This document shows positions 8,769-17,987 of a DNA stretch of 64,000 nt, in pieces. The stretch lies in the NCBI GenBank assembly GCA_001025035.1, contig LCZK01000010.1, forward strand, positions 62,001 through 126,000, written 5' to 3'. The position numbers and the translations under genes were made by a program. The stretch comes from Actinobacteria bacterium IMCC26207 (lineage in GTDB: Bacteria; Actinomycetota; Acidimicrobiia; Acidimicrobiales; Microtrichaceae). A model generated the notes under the pieces. It saw only the letters and a program-made list of their open reading frames with translations, ran no database searches and was not told where the DNA came from. Each line of letters starts with the position of its first letter. Within the stretch, counting starts at the first letter, position 1.

Positions 8769-9566
8769 ATGGATGCTGCTGAATTCTTGGGCCTCACCCC
8801 AACACACAATCCCTCCCGCTGGTACGTACCCATTACCGATGGCATTGCGACGCGGGAAAGATTCATGTTTGGCGGCTGTGGGCTTGGCGCTGCGGTGTCA
8901 GCTATGGAGGCAGTTTGCGAACGCCCCGTAGTCTGGGCCACTGCGCAATACCTGTCCTTTGCCATGGTGGGAGAGATCATGGATCTTGATGTCACCGTGG
9001 CCGTGGCTGGCAAGCGGACCAGTCAGGCTCGAGCTGTTGGCCGTGTCGGTGACCGAGAGATTCTTACGGTGAACGCGGCCCTTGGATCTAAAGACATCAA
9101 GATTGACGAGCAGTGGCGGACGATGCCCGAGGTTCCTCACCCCGATGAGTGCCCGCTTCGCAGCGACATGGTCGCAGACAGCGAGTCAATCATGGGTCGG
9201 CTGAATATCCGATTGGCGCTCGGCTCGCCTTGGGACGAGATCGATGGCAATCCTGTACCACGGGGGCGTTCGGCGCTGTGGGTGCAGACTCCCGACATCG
9301 ACATGTCTGCTGCAGGTCTGGCAATTCTGGGCGACTATTTGCCCTTTGGGATTGCCCAGGCAACGGGTCGATGGGTGCCATCGAACAGTTTGGATAACAC
9401 GATTCGAGTGCAACGACTCAAGCCCGCTGAATGGGTCCTGTGTGACATCAGGGTCGATGGGGTCAGTAACGGGTTTGGGCACGGCTCAGTGTTTTTATGG
9501 GCCCAAGACGGCACTCTGTTGGCAACGGCTAGCCAGAGTGCAGTGCTCCACAACCCGCGCAGCTAA
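8769..9566 (+). CDS. Thioesterase-family protein (TesB-like double hot-dog)
   Basis: The 265-residue protein resembles TesB-like acyl-CoA thioesterases of actinobacteria. The N-terminal hot-dog contains FMFGGCGLGAAVSAMEAVCERPVVWATAQYLSFA, and the C-terminal hot-dog contains DNTIRVQRL and GHGSVFLWAQDGTLLATASQSAVL, a common TesB ending. It would hydrolyse acyl-CoA thioesters. It is a distant paralogue of the broken thioesterase at the left edge. It lies alone on the + strand between the divergent amidase and the luciferase-like gene at 9735. A run of 14-bp tandem repeats begins two bases after its stop codon. Confidence 0.78.
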   Translation: MDAAEFLGLTPTHNPSRWYVPITDGIATRERFMFGGCGLGAAVSAMEAVCERPVVWATAQYLSFAMVGEIMDLDVTVAVAGKRTSQARAVGRVGDREILTVNAALGSKDIKIDEQWRTMPEVPHPDECPLRSDMVADSESIMGRLNIRLALGSPWDEIDGNPVPRGRSALWVQTPDIDMSAAGLAILGDYLPFGIAQATGRWVPSNSLDNTIRVQRLKPAEWVLCDIRVDGVSNGFGHGSVFLWAQDGTLLATASQSAVLHNPRS

Positions 9567-9567
9567 G

Positions 9568-9619
9568 ACAGCACAGCGAACACAGCACAGCGAACACAGC
9601 ACAGCGAACACAGCACAGG
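9568..9619. repeat. 14-bp tandem repeat after a stop codon
   Basis: The unit acagcacagcgaac occurs three times without change (9568-9581, 9582-9595, 9596-9609) followed by a partial copy. A looser, roughly 17-bp repeat resembling ttgtaggaactaggtgc follows at about 9651-9706. Together these fill most of the 168-base gap before the next gene. Confidence 0.9.
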
Positions 9620-9734
9620 GCCTGCCGACGGACTCGGTCACAAACTGGGTCTTGTAGGAACTGCGTGTTGTAGGAACTAGGTGCTGTTGGAATTAGGTGC
9701 TGTGCAGCTGTTGGCTTCGGCCTAGGGTGAAGAA

Positions 9735-10772
9735 ATGTCCACACCTACCGAGGCTGTCACTCTCACCGAATCAGCAGGTCCTTCCTTGCCGCCGGGTCGC
9801 CGCTATGGGATGACCATTCCATTTGACGGTGTTCCGCTGGCTGAGCAAAAGGACTGGATCCTTGAGCTTGCAGACTTGGGATACACCGATGTGTGGTCCT
9901 CAGAGGCGAATGGCGCAGATGCTTTTACGCCGCTGGCACTAGCAGCAGCTTGGGCACCAAGTTTGCGGCTTGGTACTGCAATCGTGCCTGCTTATACGCG
10001 AGGCCCTGCGCTGCTTGCGCAGTCGATGGCTTCACTAGCAGATGCCGCACCGGGACGGTTTGTGTTTGGAATCGGCACATCCTCCAACGTGATTGTTGAG
10101 CGGTGGAATGGGGTGCCCTTCGAGGAGCCGTATCGTCAGGTCAAAGACATGGTGCGCTTTCTGCGAGCTGCCATGTCGGGCGAGAAGATGACGGGTCGAT
10201 TCGGCCAGTCCGAGGTTGCAGGGTTTCGCCTCGGGATTCGTCCCGCTCAGCAGCCACCAATCCTGATCGCTGCGCTCCGCGAGGGGATGTTGCGCCTAGC
10301 GGGAACCGAGGGCGACGGGGCAATTATCAATTGGCTATCCGCCGAAGATGTCAGCACGGTTGCACCAATCGTGCAGGCCGCAGGAGGGGGTACCTCTGAT
10401 GCGCCAACCAAAGAGGTTGTGGCAAGAATCTTTGTTGCCCCGACCACTGACCGCGCTGCAGTCCTTGCCATGGGCAGGTATGCGATTGCGGCGTACCTGA
10501 CTGTTCCTGTGTATGCGGCATTTCATGAGTGGATGGGCCGGGGGGAACAACTTGCGGAAATGTGGAGGCTCTGGGCAGCCGGAGATCGCCAGGGTGCGCT
10601 TGCAGCGATTCCTGACTCCTTAGTTGATGAACTGATCATCTCTGGCGCTCCCGAGCATTGCCGTGAGCAGATCGGCCGTTATGTCGCCAACGGAGTTACG
10701 ACACCGGCGCTCGCACTCCTTCCATTTGGTTATGACCAGAGGCAGGCAATTCGGGATTTAGCTCCTCAGTAG
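9735..10772 (+). CDS. LLM-class F420-dependent oxidoreductase
   Basis: The 345-residue protein has the luciferase-like monooxygenase TIM-barrel pattern: YGMTIPFDGVPLAEQ at the first strand, LGYTDVWSSE, LRLGTAIVPAYTRGPALLAQ, and GRFVFGIGTSSNVIVERWNG. These match F420-dependent members, which move hydride between cofactor F420 and an organic substrate. The substrate cannot be read from the sequence. It is one of three such genes in the window and lies head-on against an acyl-CoA ligase, seven bases apart, in a lipid-metabolism block. Confidence 0.85.
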   Translation: MSTPTEAVTLTESAGPSLPPGRRYGMTIPFDGVPLAEQKDWILELADLGYTDVWSSEANGADAFTPLALAAAWAPSLRLGTAIVPAYTRGPALLAQSMASLADAAPGRFVFGIGTSSNVIVERWNGVPFEEPYRQVKDMVRFLRAAMSGEKMTGRFGQSEVAGFRLGIRPAQQPPILIAALREGMLRLAGTEGDGAIINWLSAEDVSTVAPIVQAAGGGTSDAPTKEVVARIFVAPTTDRAAVLAMGRYAIAAYLTVPVYAAFHEWMGRGEQLAEMWRLWAAGDRQGALAAIPDSLVDELIISGAPEHCREQIGRYVANGVTTPALALLPFGYDQRQAIRDLAPQ

Positions 10773-10779
10773 AAACGCT

Positions 10780-12381
10780 TTAACGCTGCGCGGTGACCGT
10801 TGCTCGAAGCACTACCTTGTCGATCTTTCCAGAGGCATTCACGGGAAGCTCATCGACAACGACCACGACGCGCGGACGCTTAAACCCGGCAATTTTGTCT
10901 TTCGTCCAAGAGATCAGATCTTCAGTTGCGATCTGATCTTCTGCCCGTGGGACAACTACTGCACAAACGACTTCTCCCCAGTGGTCATCGGGTAGGCCGA
11001 TAACAGCAACCTGTGCCACGAGAGGGTGCGTGCTCAGCAGGTCCTCGACCTCTCGAGAGGCAATATTTTCGCCACCAGAGATAATCAAATCCTTCTTGCG
11101 GTCCACGATGTAGAGGTAGCCGTCTTCATCAATGCGGCCAATATCGCCAGTTTTAAACCATGGGCCGTGACGTGAGTCTGCAGTGGCTGCGGGGGAGCGG
11201 AAATACCCTTCGCAGAGTTGGTCGCCACGAACCAGAACCTCGCCTGGTTCTCCCTGCGGAAGCTCGTTGCCGTCATCGTCTGCAATTCGCAGTGCAACGA
11301 GCGGACCTGGTCTGCCGGCTGCAGCAAGCAAATGTGGGTGAGTGTCGGCAGCTCTGCGATGACTTTCGGGATCAAGAAAGACTGCATTGCCACTCAGTTC
11401 GGTCATGCCGTAGCCCTGGGCCAGACCACAGTCGGGCAGTTCTCGAAGGACCCTGCGCAAAAGGTCAAGAGGCATCGCCGATGCACCGTAGGAAATCTGG
11501 CGAAGCGAAGAGAGGTCCGTGCTGTCACGTTCCGGGTGATTGAGCAGCATGGACAGCATCGTGGGGGCGAGCGAACAGGTTGTCACCCGGTGGTTCTCAA
11601 TCAGACGTAGAACTTCCCCAGCCTCAAAACGAGGCAGCAGCACCACTGGCCGGCGACGAAGATGCACGTGCAAGACGTTGTATGCAGCTACATGGAAAAG
11701 CGGAAACGGAAACAGGTACACGTCATCGGCTGAGACTGGTCGAGCGAGTGCAGTGTTCTGGATCGCTGCAAGCAGGCCTCGGTGGCTCAGCAGCGCACCC
11801 TTGGCCCGACCCGTGGTTCCCGATGTGTGAATCAGCCAAGCGGCCGAGGCCGGGTCAAGGTCCGTTGTCTTGACTGCTTGCAGTTTGGCCGCAGCCCCAC
11901 TCCGGGTGGAATTGATTTCATCTTCGGAGGCCGGACTGAGGCCAAGCTCTGCTGCAGCCTGAGCGCTGGCCGTTCGGTGTGTGCCATTCATGCAGATCAC
12001 ATGGCGCACTGACTGGCAGTTCGGTAGTTCTGTTGCGAGCCGGTCAAGCTGTTCGGAGCTGGCAAGGATGACTGTTGGTTCGGTCGCTTGAATCATGGCA
12101 ACGAGTTCCGGCACGCTGTGCCGAGTGTTGCCAAGAGTTGCAACCGCACCTGCCGCCGGAACGGCGTAGAGCGCAATCAGCATCACGGGGCAGTTGTCAG
12201 AAATGATCACGACGCGATCGCTCGGGTCGGTGAGTTCCGCAATGCCTGCAGCAAAACGCTGAACATCCTGAAGTAGTTCGGTAAAGGTCCAGCTGAGGTC
12301 TCCGGCAACGAGTGCCAAACCGTATGGCGTCTCGGCTGCTGCGAATTCAACAATCTCGTGTATCAGCACCCGAGTGTTCAT
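10780..12381 (-). CDS. AMP-dependent acyl-CoA synthetase/ligase
   Basis: The 533-residue protein has all core motifs of the ANL superfamily: P-loop TSGTTGRAKG (from 186), YGMTELSG, FKTGDIGRID, DRKKDLIISGGENIASREVE and the C-terminal NASGKIDK with the catalytic lysine. It activates a carboxylic acid to acyl-AMP and then acyl-CoA. Substrate specificity is not evident; the lipid setting suggests a fatty or cyclic acid. The SDR and luciferase-like genes upstream on the same strand may be cotranscribed with it. Confidence 0.92.
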   Translation of the reverse strand: MNTRVLIHEIVEFAAAETPYGLALVAGDLSWTFTELLQDVQRFAAGIAELTDPSDRVVIISDNCPVMLIALYAVPAAGAVATLGNTRHSVPELVAMIQATEPTVILASSEQLDRLATELPNCQSVRHVICMNGTHRTASAQAAAELGLSPASEDEINSTRSGAAAKLQAVKTTDLDPASAAWLIHTSGTTGRAKGALLSHRGLLAAIQNTALARPVSADDVYLFPFPLFHVAAYNVLHVHLRRRPVVLLPRFEAGEVLRLIENHRVTTCSLAPTMLSMLLNHPERDSTDLSSLRQISYGASAMPLDLLRRVLRELPDCGLAQGYGMTELSGNAVFLDPESHRRAADTHPHLLAAAGRPGPLVALRIADDDGNELPQGEPGEVLVRGDQLCEGYFRSPAATADSRHGPWFKTGDIGRIDEDGYLYIVDRKKDLIISGGENIASREVEDLLSTHPLVAQVAVIGLPDDHWGEVVCAVVVPRAEDQIATEDLISWTKDKIAGFKRPRVVVVVDELPVNASGKIDKVVLRATVTAQR

Positions 12382-12441
12382 AGTCGCCCGGCGCTAGCGG
12401 TGCTAGCTAGAAGTATGAGTTCTTAGGAGATGTCGCCGTTC

Positions 12442-13287
12442 TTAGCCGCCACTGATTTGTGCTTGCAGGCGGCGCATGGCCGAAAGCCACCGTTCGCGAT
12501 TGCTTGCGCGTGCCTGTTCATAGGCTGCAACTTCCTCGTGGGGGAGTATCAGAAACTGTTCTGTAGCGAGCGCAGCAACAACAGATTCGGCAACCTCGCT
12601 GGGCTCCAAGATGCGTTGCGCTCGGACCACCGCCAGCGCAACTGCATCTTCTGGTGCGGAGGCAGTATCAGAATCTGGCGCGACTGAAGTCTTCATTTCC
12701 GGAAAGAGCAGTGGCGTGCGAACCCCCTGAGGGCACAAGCAGGAAACCCCAATCCCACGATCGCCGTAAGTGATGGACATCCACTCCGCAAGCGCAACCG
12801 CACCATGTTTGCTGACGCTGTAGGGGGCGTCACCAAGGTTAGTGAGCAGCCCGGCAGCCGATGCCGTGAGCAGGTAATAGCCGCGACCTCGGTCGAGCCA
12901 AGCGGGCATGAGTGCTCTCGCTGCGTAGACATGAGCCATCAGGTTGATATCGAGCGTGCTCTGCCAGACCTGGTTCGGTGCATCAAGGCCGAGCGCCGTG
13001 CCAATTCCGGCATTGCCGCAGAACAGGTCGATCGTTCCACTTGTCTCGGTCACCTGATGGATGAGCGCAATGACCTCGGATTCTTTAGACACATCCACCT
13101 GATGCGAAGTCACCTTCACCTGTGGGAAGACCTGAGCAAGTTCTTGGAGCGATCTCTCTAACGCAACAGCATCTAAGTCCACGAGCGAAATTGCTCGAGG
13201 GCCTTCTTCGGCGAAGCGCCTGCACAGGGCGGCGCCAATTCCGCTTCCTGCTCCGGTGACCACAATGTTGCTGTTCGAGAGTTCCAT
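12442..13287 (-). CDS. SDR-family NAD(P)-dependent oxidoreductase
   Basis: The 281-residue protein is a classical short-chain dehydrogenase. It shows the cofactor motif TGAGSGIG (11-18), the NAG motif in CGNAGIG, the catalytic serine in LLTASAAG and YSVSK with the catalytic Tyr and Lys. Asp in SLVDLDA after the second strand favours NAD. It would oxidise a hydroxyl or reduce a ketone. A good ribosome site (AGAAGGA) precedes the ATG at 13287. It follows the luciferase-like gene and precedes the acyl-CoA ligase on the same strand, suggesting one catabolic operon. Confidence 0.88.
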   Translation of the reverse strand: MELSNSNIVVTGAGSGIGAALCRRFAEEGPRAISLVDLDAVALERSLQELAQVFPQVKVTSHQVDVSKESEVIALIHQVTETSGTIDLFCGNAGIGTALGLDAPNQVWQSTLDINLMAHVYAARALMPAWLDRGRGYYLLTASAAGLLTNLGDAPYSVSKHGAVALAEWMSITYGDRGIGVSCLCPQGVRTPLLFPEMKTSVAPDSDTASAPEDAVALAVVRAQRILEPSEVAESVVAALATEQFLILPHEEVAAYEQARASNRERWLSAMRRLQAQISGG

Positions 13288-13383
13288 GGATCCTTCTCTG
13301 AAAGTAAACGGTTCGCTGATGTCTGGGCGTCTGTTCGGTGCTAACTCTTTTGACGAGGGGAGCTGGGGCGGGGCTGGTCCTAC

Positions 13384-14403
13384 CTACTGCAGTTGACCGA
13401 TTGCTGCGCGGAGCGTGGCATAGATCACTGCGGAGCGGTCCTCGCCCCAGGGCATAGGCATGATGACGGGAACCTCTACTCCTGCATCGCGGTATTCCTG
13501 AACGGCCTCGGCCACCCTCGCTGATGACCCACAAATATTGATTGCGTCAATCATGCGGTCCGAGATTGCCGCCACAGCTGCATCTCGATCTTTGCTTGCC
13601 ATAGCTACGTTCAATGCCTCGACTTCGTCTTGGAATCCGGCTCGAGCAAACGCTCGCGCATAGGCGGGGACAACTGCGTATGAGTAGAGATCTCGGCGAG
13701 CTTTTGCGAGCGCTTCCTCCCGATCGCAGACTGCAACGTGCACATATGCGTACACCTTGCAGGAACCTTCTGGTCTACCTGCAGCAGCTTCGGCTCGGCG
13801 AACCTGTTCGATGCACCAGGGCACGGCCGAGGCGGGAAGATAGTTAAGGAGAACCCCGTCAGCTAGTTCGCCGGCTAAGGAGAGCATCCGTTGATTGAGC
13901 GCACCAAGAATGAGCTGTGGTTTGCGTTCACCCATGCGGACTGCGAGACGGAACTTGTTGCAGTGGTAGTACTCGCCTTCATGAGTTACTGCTTCTCCGC
14001 TCAGGCAGGCTTGAGTGAGTTCTAGATACTCTCGGACCTGCGCCAAAGGGTGAGCGGAATAATCGGCACCGTGCCAGCGGCCAACCACAACAGGAGACGA
14101 GATGCCGACTCCGAGCAAAATCTGAGCATCGGGCGAGATATCTTGAAGAGTCGCGGCGCCCATTGCAGCCAGCATCGGTGTGCGCAGTTGAAGGGCCAAC
14201 ACTCCAGTCCCGAGATCGAGAACTGGCTGTTGAACTCCTACAGCAGCCAAGGTGGCGAAGGCTTCTTGGCCAACCGTTTCGGCAGTCCAAAATGAGCCAT
14301 ACCCCAAGAGCTTCGCCTGTTCTGCAACCTCAAGGCCAAGCTGTAGGCCAAGACTCTGAAAGCTTGCGAACGTGACTCCGATAGCGGGAGGGTTTGTGTG
14401 CAT
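13384..14403 (-). CDS. LLM-class F420-dependent oxidoreductase
   Basis: The 339-residue protein is a second luciferase-like oxidoreductase: IGVTFASFQSLGLQL, YGSFWTAETVGQEAF, LDLGTGVLALQLRTPMLAAM and ILLGVGISSPVVVGRWHG follow the same order as the protein at 9735, though the sequences are clearly diverged. F420-dependent hydride transfer is the likely chemistry; FMN use cannot be excluded. It is the first gene of the minus-strand series with the SDR (96-base gap) and acyl-CoA ligase. Confidence 0.84.
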   Translation of the reverse strand: MHTNPPAIGVTFASFQSLGLQLGLEVAEQAKLLGYGSFWTAETVGQEAFATLAAVGVQQPVLDLGTGVLALQLRTPMLAAMGAATLQDISPDAQILLGVGISSPVVVGRWHGADYSAHPLAQVREYLELTQACLSGEAVTHEGEYYHCNKFRLAVRMGERKPQLILGALNQRMLSLAGELADGVLLNYLPASAVPWCIEQVRRAEAAAGRPEGSCKVYAYVHVAVCDREEALAKARRDLYSYAVVPAYARAFARAGFQDEVEALNVAMASKDRDAAVAAISDRMIDAINICGSSARVAEAVQEYRDAGVEVPVIMPMPWGEDRSAVIYATLRAAIGQLQ

Positions 14404-14620
14404 TCAAGACGGTACCCCGCGACTGTGCCGAGCCATCGCAACTGCTCTGAGGCAAGGCGCCTGGTGCACAATCGCATGGAGTAGCTAAGCGACTGACGCA
14501 CGCAGTAACTGCGAGAGCATCTATCAGGCTGAGATTCGAAGAAGTTTCTGAGCAATCTCCGTGAACTCTCCGTAAAGCGGTCGTTTTATGTCCTAGGGCG
14601 CTGGTACCTTGGAGATTGTT

Positions 14621-14640
14621 CGCTTCGGTCTCCCGAGGCG
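14621..14640 (+). promoter_or_regulatory. 5' leader hairpin before the small gene at 14660
   Basis: The 20 bases fold into an eight-pair stem with a four-base loop (cgcttcgg-tctc-ccgaggcg, one G-U pair). The hairpin ends ten bases before the strong ribosome site at 14651-14655. A TACCTT at 14605-14610 could be a -10 box but no clear -35 is seen. A regulatory or mRNA-stabilising role is inferred. Confidence 0.45.
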
Positions 14641-14659
14641 GCAGAGCGTAGGAGGCAAC

Positions 14660-14875
14660 ATGACAGAAGTTCTCGAAACAGAAACTCTTGCAGCAGCAGT
14701 TCTGGACGCGGCAGTTCTGGAAACGCCCACGATGCTAGAAGCGCTGAATCTTATCGATCGAGGCTTGAGCGATGCTTCTGACCGGTCGCTGGTATCGGCC
14801 GTTGAGTTCACCGACCTCTTGCTAGATGTCCGCAGCATTTTGGTTCGGATCGATTCCGCGTCTCACGCGAACTGA
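14660..14875 (+). CDS. Small acidic hypothetical protein
   Basis: The 71-residue protein begins at an ATG preceded by a very good ribosome site (aggagg, spacing about five). It starts MTEVLETETLAAAVLDAAVL and is rich in Glu, Asp, Ala, Leu and Val, probably helical; no Cys, no membrane segment and no known motif is visible. An in-frame upstream ATG at 14609 was rejected because it would put the hairpin and ribosome site inside the coding region. It is isolated between two minus-strand genes, with its own leader of about 255 bases. Function unknown. Confidence 0.6.
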   Translation: MTEVLETETLAAAVLDAAVLETPTMLEALNLIDRGLSDASDRSLVSAVEFTDLLLDVRSILVRIDSASHAN

Positions 14876-14903
14876 AGCTGGCACTCAGCGCCAACTCACT
14901 AAC

Positions 14904-16334
14904 TCAACAGAACTCTGGCCGCTGACGATTCATGCCGACTGCGCTAAAGAGCCGCTCGTAGGCATTGTCTAATTCTTCGAGCAGTAACTGTGGTTCGCTC
15001 ACTGCAGCAGGATCAGCGGCAAGACCAATAAAGAGCCAACCGTGATACGACATCGTGGTCAGGTTGAATGCGGTTCCTGCAAGGGGGCCAATCGGGTAGT
15101 TGGCCTGCATAAGTGCCCCGCCAATAAAGAGATCAAATGGTGCCGCACGCACGTTGGAGCAGACGAAATCCACTGAGTGTGCAAGGTGTTGCCCAGAGCG
15201 AAGGATTGCTGCGGGGGGCAGCATTGCAGCGGCTTGGGCTGCTGTATCCATCGACTCGATGGCCCGCTCGCTACGAACTGTCGCAACGATGCTGTGAATC
15301 TGGGTCATCCGTTCGCTGGGGTCCATGAGCCCCGTCGGAACCAACATCTGGGTAGGACTAAAGGCATTGCCCCCTGCAGATCGATCATGTCGAGTGCTGA
15401 CGGGCATAGAAACTCGAAGCTGTTCTACGGGCTTTCCTGCCTTACGGTGAATTTCACCAGCCGCATCGGCCGCCCCCGCAATAAAGAAGTCGTTGACGCT
15501 GCCGCCAAGGATGTGTGCGGCCGCTAAGACATCTTCCAGATTCAGCGTGGTGGTGCCAAACCACCGGCCAAGGGAGCGCTCTGTCCACAGTGGTGAACGA
15601 CGGTGACCAACTCGTGCTTGTCGTGCAGCTGAGCGGACAGCACCGGCAAGATCAGCAGTGCGCGAGGGGAGCGAAGCTGCCCCGGTTGCCACTGACACCA
15701 AAGGTGCTGAGGCACGTGACCACCAGGGCTTAGAAGTTTCATGCAGGTCGGGATCATGGCCGCTGCTACTACCGGCGGCAGCGTCCTCTAGAGGTTTGGG
15801 TGATCGAGTTGACTTCTGATCGCCTGTTCGGGGACGTGGAACTGGCTGGCGCTCAAAATCTAGGAATTCGATCGACAACACGATGCCACCCTCGCCATCG
15901 GTGATGGTGTGGTGGAGCCGCTGCAGCATTGCGGATCGACCACCGGCTAGACCTTCGATGGTGACGAACTCCCAAAGCGGGCGCTCGCGGTCAAAGGGCT
16001 GTCGGCTAAGGGTGGCCACTAGATCGTAGAGCTCACGTTGCGAGCCCTGACCACCTAAGTCCATCCAGCGAAGGTGGTGGTCTAGGTCGACATCCGGATC
16101 ATCAACCCACTTTGGCAATTCCCAGGGAGCCATGCTCGTAACCACGCGTTGGCCGAGCCGCGGAACATTGATGATTGCTTGTTCCATACGCTTGCGGAAT
16201 GCTCGTCTGTCGACCGCTTGGTCAAAGACCGTCAGGTTTGCGAAGGTCGAGGAGAGTTGTGGGTCTCGCTCCAAGTCCCACATGAGGGACTCAAAGCCGC
16301 TCATGTGTTGTTGGTCAGAAGGAGTCGAAGCCAT
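14904..16334 (-). CDS. Wax ester synthase / diacylglycerol acyltransferase (WS/DGAT)
   Basis: The 476-residue protein has the WS/DGAT catalytic motif HHTITDG at 141-147, the N-terminal LMWDLERDP and the downstream NDFFIAGAA and SNVRAAPFDLFIGGA segments of the family. These enzymes esterify acyl-CoA with diacylglycerol or fatty alcohol to build storage lipids at the membrane. The length is normal. A TAAATT at 16381-16386 on the minus strand could be its -10. A second WS/DGAT lies at 34004. The PAP2 phosphatase just upstream on the same strand could supply diacylglycerol, which is inference. Confidence 0.9.
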   Translation of the reverse strand: MASTPSDQQHMSGFESLMWDLERDPQLSSTFANLTVFDQAVDRRAFRKRMEQAIINVPRLGQRVVTSMAPWELPKWVDDPDVDLDHHLRWMDLGGQGSQRELYDLVATLSRQPFDRERPLWEFVTIEGLAGGRSAMLQRLHHTITDGEGGIVLSIEFLDFERQPVPRPRTGDQKSTRSPKPLEDAAAGSSSGHDPDLHETSKPWWSRASAPLVSVATGAASLPSRTADLAGAVRSAARQARVGHRRSPLWTERSLGRWFGTTTLNLEDVLAAAHILGGSVNDFFIAGAADAAGEIHRKAGKPVEQLRVSMPVSTRHDRSAGGNAFSPTQMLVPTGLMDPSERMTQIHSIVATVRSERAIESMDTAAQAAAMLPPAAILRSGQHLAHSVDFVCSNVRAAPFDLFIGGALMQANYPIGPLAGTAFNLTTMSYHGWLFIGLAADPAAVSEPQLLLEELDNAYERLFSAVGMNRQRPEFC

Positions 16335-16398
16335 ATGAGAGAGGGTAACCAGTCGAGGCCTAGAACGCTCTCAAAGCTTTAATTTAGACTTAGCTGAG

Positions 16399-16965
16399 CT
16401 AAAAACGGCTGGGCCAAAACCGCTGAGCAGTTCGGGCAATGGTGCGCCCAGCGATCAGGCCTGCCACCACGTCACTGGCATGGTGTACCCCAACATGAAC
16501 TCGACTCCAAGAGACAGCAGCGGCGAGCGTCCACCAGAGCGGAGCCATACCTAGGTCTTCTGATAGCAGTGTGGCTGCGCATGCGGCAGCCGAGGCATGA
16601 CCACTCGGAAAGCTAGAGGTCTTTGGCGCGCGAAGCTCGTGCGGGTGATGCTCCTTCGCGGTCGGGCGTTCCCGTTGGGCAATGAGCTTGATGGGGCCGT
16701 TGATGAGTGCTTGCTCGGTAGCAATGATGGCGCTGCGCCGCAGAGCGCGCCGCCGCCGGGCGGGGCTAGCAGTCAGTGCATCTACGGCGTTGATGCCATG
16801 CCAGAGCAAGCTGTGGTTTGCTGCTTGTGAAAGCGCATAGAACATGCGGTCGGCTGGGACTGAACCATGAGCAGTCTTTGCGATCTGGTCAGCCGATTTG
16901 TCGAAGCCTTTAACTAGCCGGCTCTGCAGAACCCGGGTTGCAAGCCCCCGGGGGTTCGCGCTCAT
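16399..16965 (-). CDS. PAP2-family phosphatase
   Basis: The 188-residue protein has the three acid-phosphatase motifs of PAP2 enzymes: KLIAQRERP (Lys93, Arg100, Pro101), PSGH at 120-123 and SRVHVGVHHASD (Arg155, His161, Asp165). All catalytic residues are present. It probably dephosphorylates a lipid phosphate such as phosphatidate or a polyprenyl diphosphate; the short length and two or three hydrophobic segments fit a small membrane PAP2 protein. It lies between the alpha/beta hydrolase and the WS/DGAT gene on the same strand, which would suit diacylglycerol supply. Confidence 0.88.
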   Translation of the reverse strand: MSANPRGLATRVLQSRLVKGFDKSADQIAKTAHGSVPADRMFYALSQAANHSLLWHGINAVDALTASPARRRRALRRSAIIATEQALINGPIKLIAQRERPTAKEHHPHELRAPKTSSFPSGHASAAACAATLLSEDLGMAPLWWTLAAAVSWSRVHVGVHHASDVVAGLIAGRTIARTAQRFWPSRF

Positions 16966-16967
16966 GA

Positions 16968-16998
16968 GGGTGCCAGAGTGGGTGCCAGAGTGAGTGCC
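16968..16998. repeat. 12-bp tandem repeat
   Basis: Two exact copies of gggtgccagagt plus a partial third fill the short gap between the alpha/beta hydrolase stop at 17010 and the PAP2 start codon at 16965. The repeat is therefore just beyond the 3' end of the hydrolase gene. Confidence 0.85.
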
Positions 16999-17009
16999 AT
17001 GGCGAGATG

Positions 17010-17945
17010 CTAGAGCCCAGCGCTGGCAGCAGCGAGAGCAGATTGAACTGCTTCTGCAACTACGACAGGGTCCTGCAGCGGGCCAAAGTGCCCAAGGGCT
17101 GGAAACTCCTCAAGAGTCGAAGAGGGAAGGGCCTGCGAGATAAGCGGTGCTAAGTCAGCCGGCCCCGGAAATTTGGTGTGCCCTCGGGCCACGGTGACCG
17201 GGCAGGCGACTTCGCCAAGGTGGGCAAATGCGCTATGCCTGGCTCCCATTCTGTAGGTATCGGCTTCAATCTCGGGCCGACAACGAAGGGTGATCGAACC
17301 GTCGGGGAGTTGTTCAAACCCGTATTCCACGTAGGCTCGAAGCGCTGCGGGGCACAAGTCGCTCAGGGGCGGTTTGGATGCAAAGTTCTGTTCCGCGGCG
17401 CTGCGAGAAGGGAACGTATCTCGCCGTCGAAGGGCCGAGGCGACTAGGGGATTACTCGAAGAAATATCTTGGATCTTCAACCCTGTTGGCTCGAGACCCG
17501 AGTCTTGCATCGGGAAGATAATCGGTTCGTACACCCACAATCCACTGAACGTGCCCGGGCGCATCTGCTCGGCCAGTAGCAGCGAGGCGCCCCCCATGGA
17601 GTGACCCACACCAAATGGCTTATTCAGGCCTAGTGCGTCAACCACCGCTAAGACATCTTCAGCAGTCCCTGACCAGTCCATGCCAGCAGCAGGAATGCTG
17701 GATAGACCATGGCCACGAAAGTCCAGTGATGCTCGTCGGTACTCCTCGAGCTGATCTGTTACTGGTGCCCAGACGGCGGCGCAAAACCCCGTGGCGTGTG
17801 CAAAGAGGACAGATTGGTCGGCAATTCCTGCCCTGCCGGGTTTTCCGAGGTCATAGGTAGCAATCTCAACCCCAGAACTCGACAGCGTCCGAGTGGGCAG
17901 GGGGAGGGGGTGAAATTCGAACGGGAGTCTGCTGGGATCTGACAC
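17010..17945 (-). CDS. Alpha/beta-fold hydrolase
   Basis: The 311-residue protein has the alpha/beta-hydrolase elbow GHSMGG with nucleophile Ser116, an oxyanion-side motif FAHATGFCAAVW and DFRGHGLS, and a C-terminal ALGHFGP holding the catalytic histidine. It should hydrolyse an ester, lactone or similar bond in the cytosol; no signal peptide is seen. The start is GTG at 17945. It is the first gene of a minus-strand set with PAP2 and WS/DGAT, so a role in lipid turnover is possible but not shown. Confidence 0.85.
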   Translation of the reverse strand: MSDPSRLPFEFHPLPLPTRTLSSSGVEIATYDLGKPGRAGIADQSVLFAHATGFCAAVWAPVTDQLEEYRRASLDFRGHGLSSIPAAGMDWSGTAEDVLAVVDALGLNKPFGVGHSMGGASLLLAEQMRPGTFSGLWVYEPIIFPMQDSGLEPTGLKIQDISSSNPLVASALRRRDTFPSRSAAEQNFASKPPLSDLCPAALRAYVEYGFEQLPDGSITLRCRPEIEADTYRMGARHSAFAHLGEVACPVTVARGHTKFPGPADLAPLISQALPSSTLEEFPALGHFGPLQDPVVVAEAVQSALAAASAGL

Positions 17946-17987
17946 GAGTACAGACTGTCATCCCTACACTGCCCTGTTGGTGCGCTC

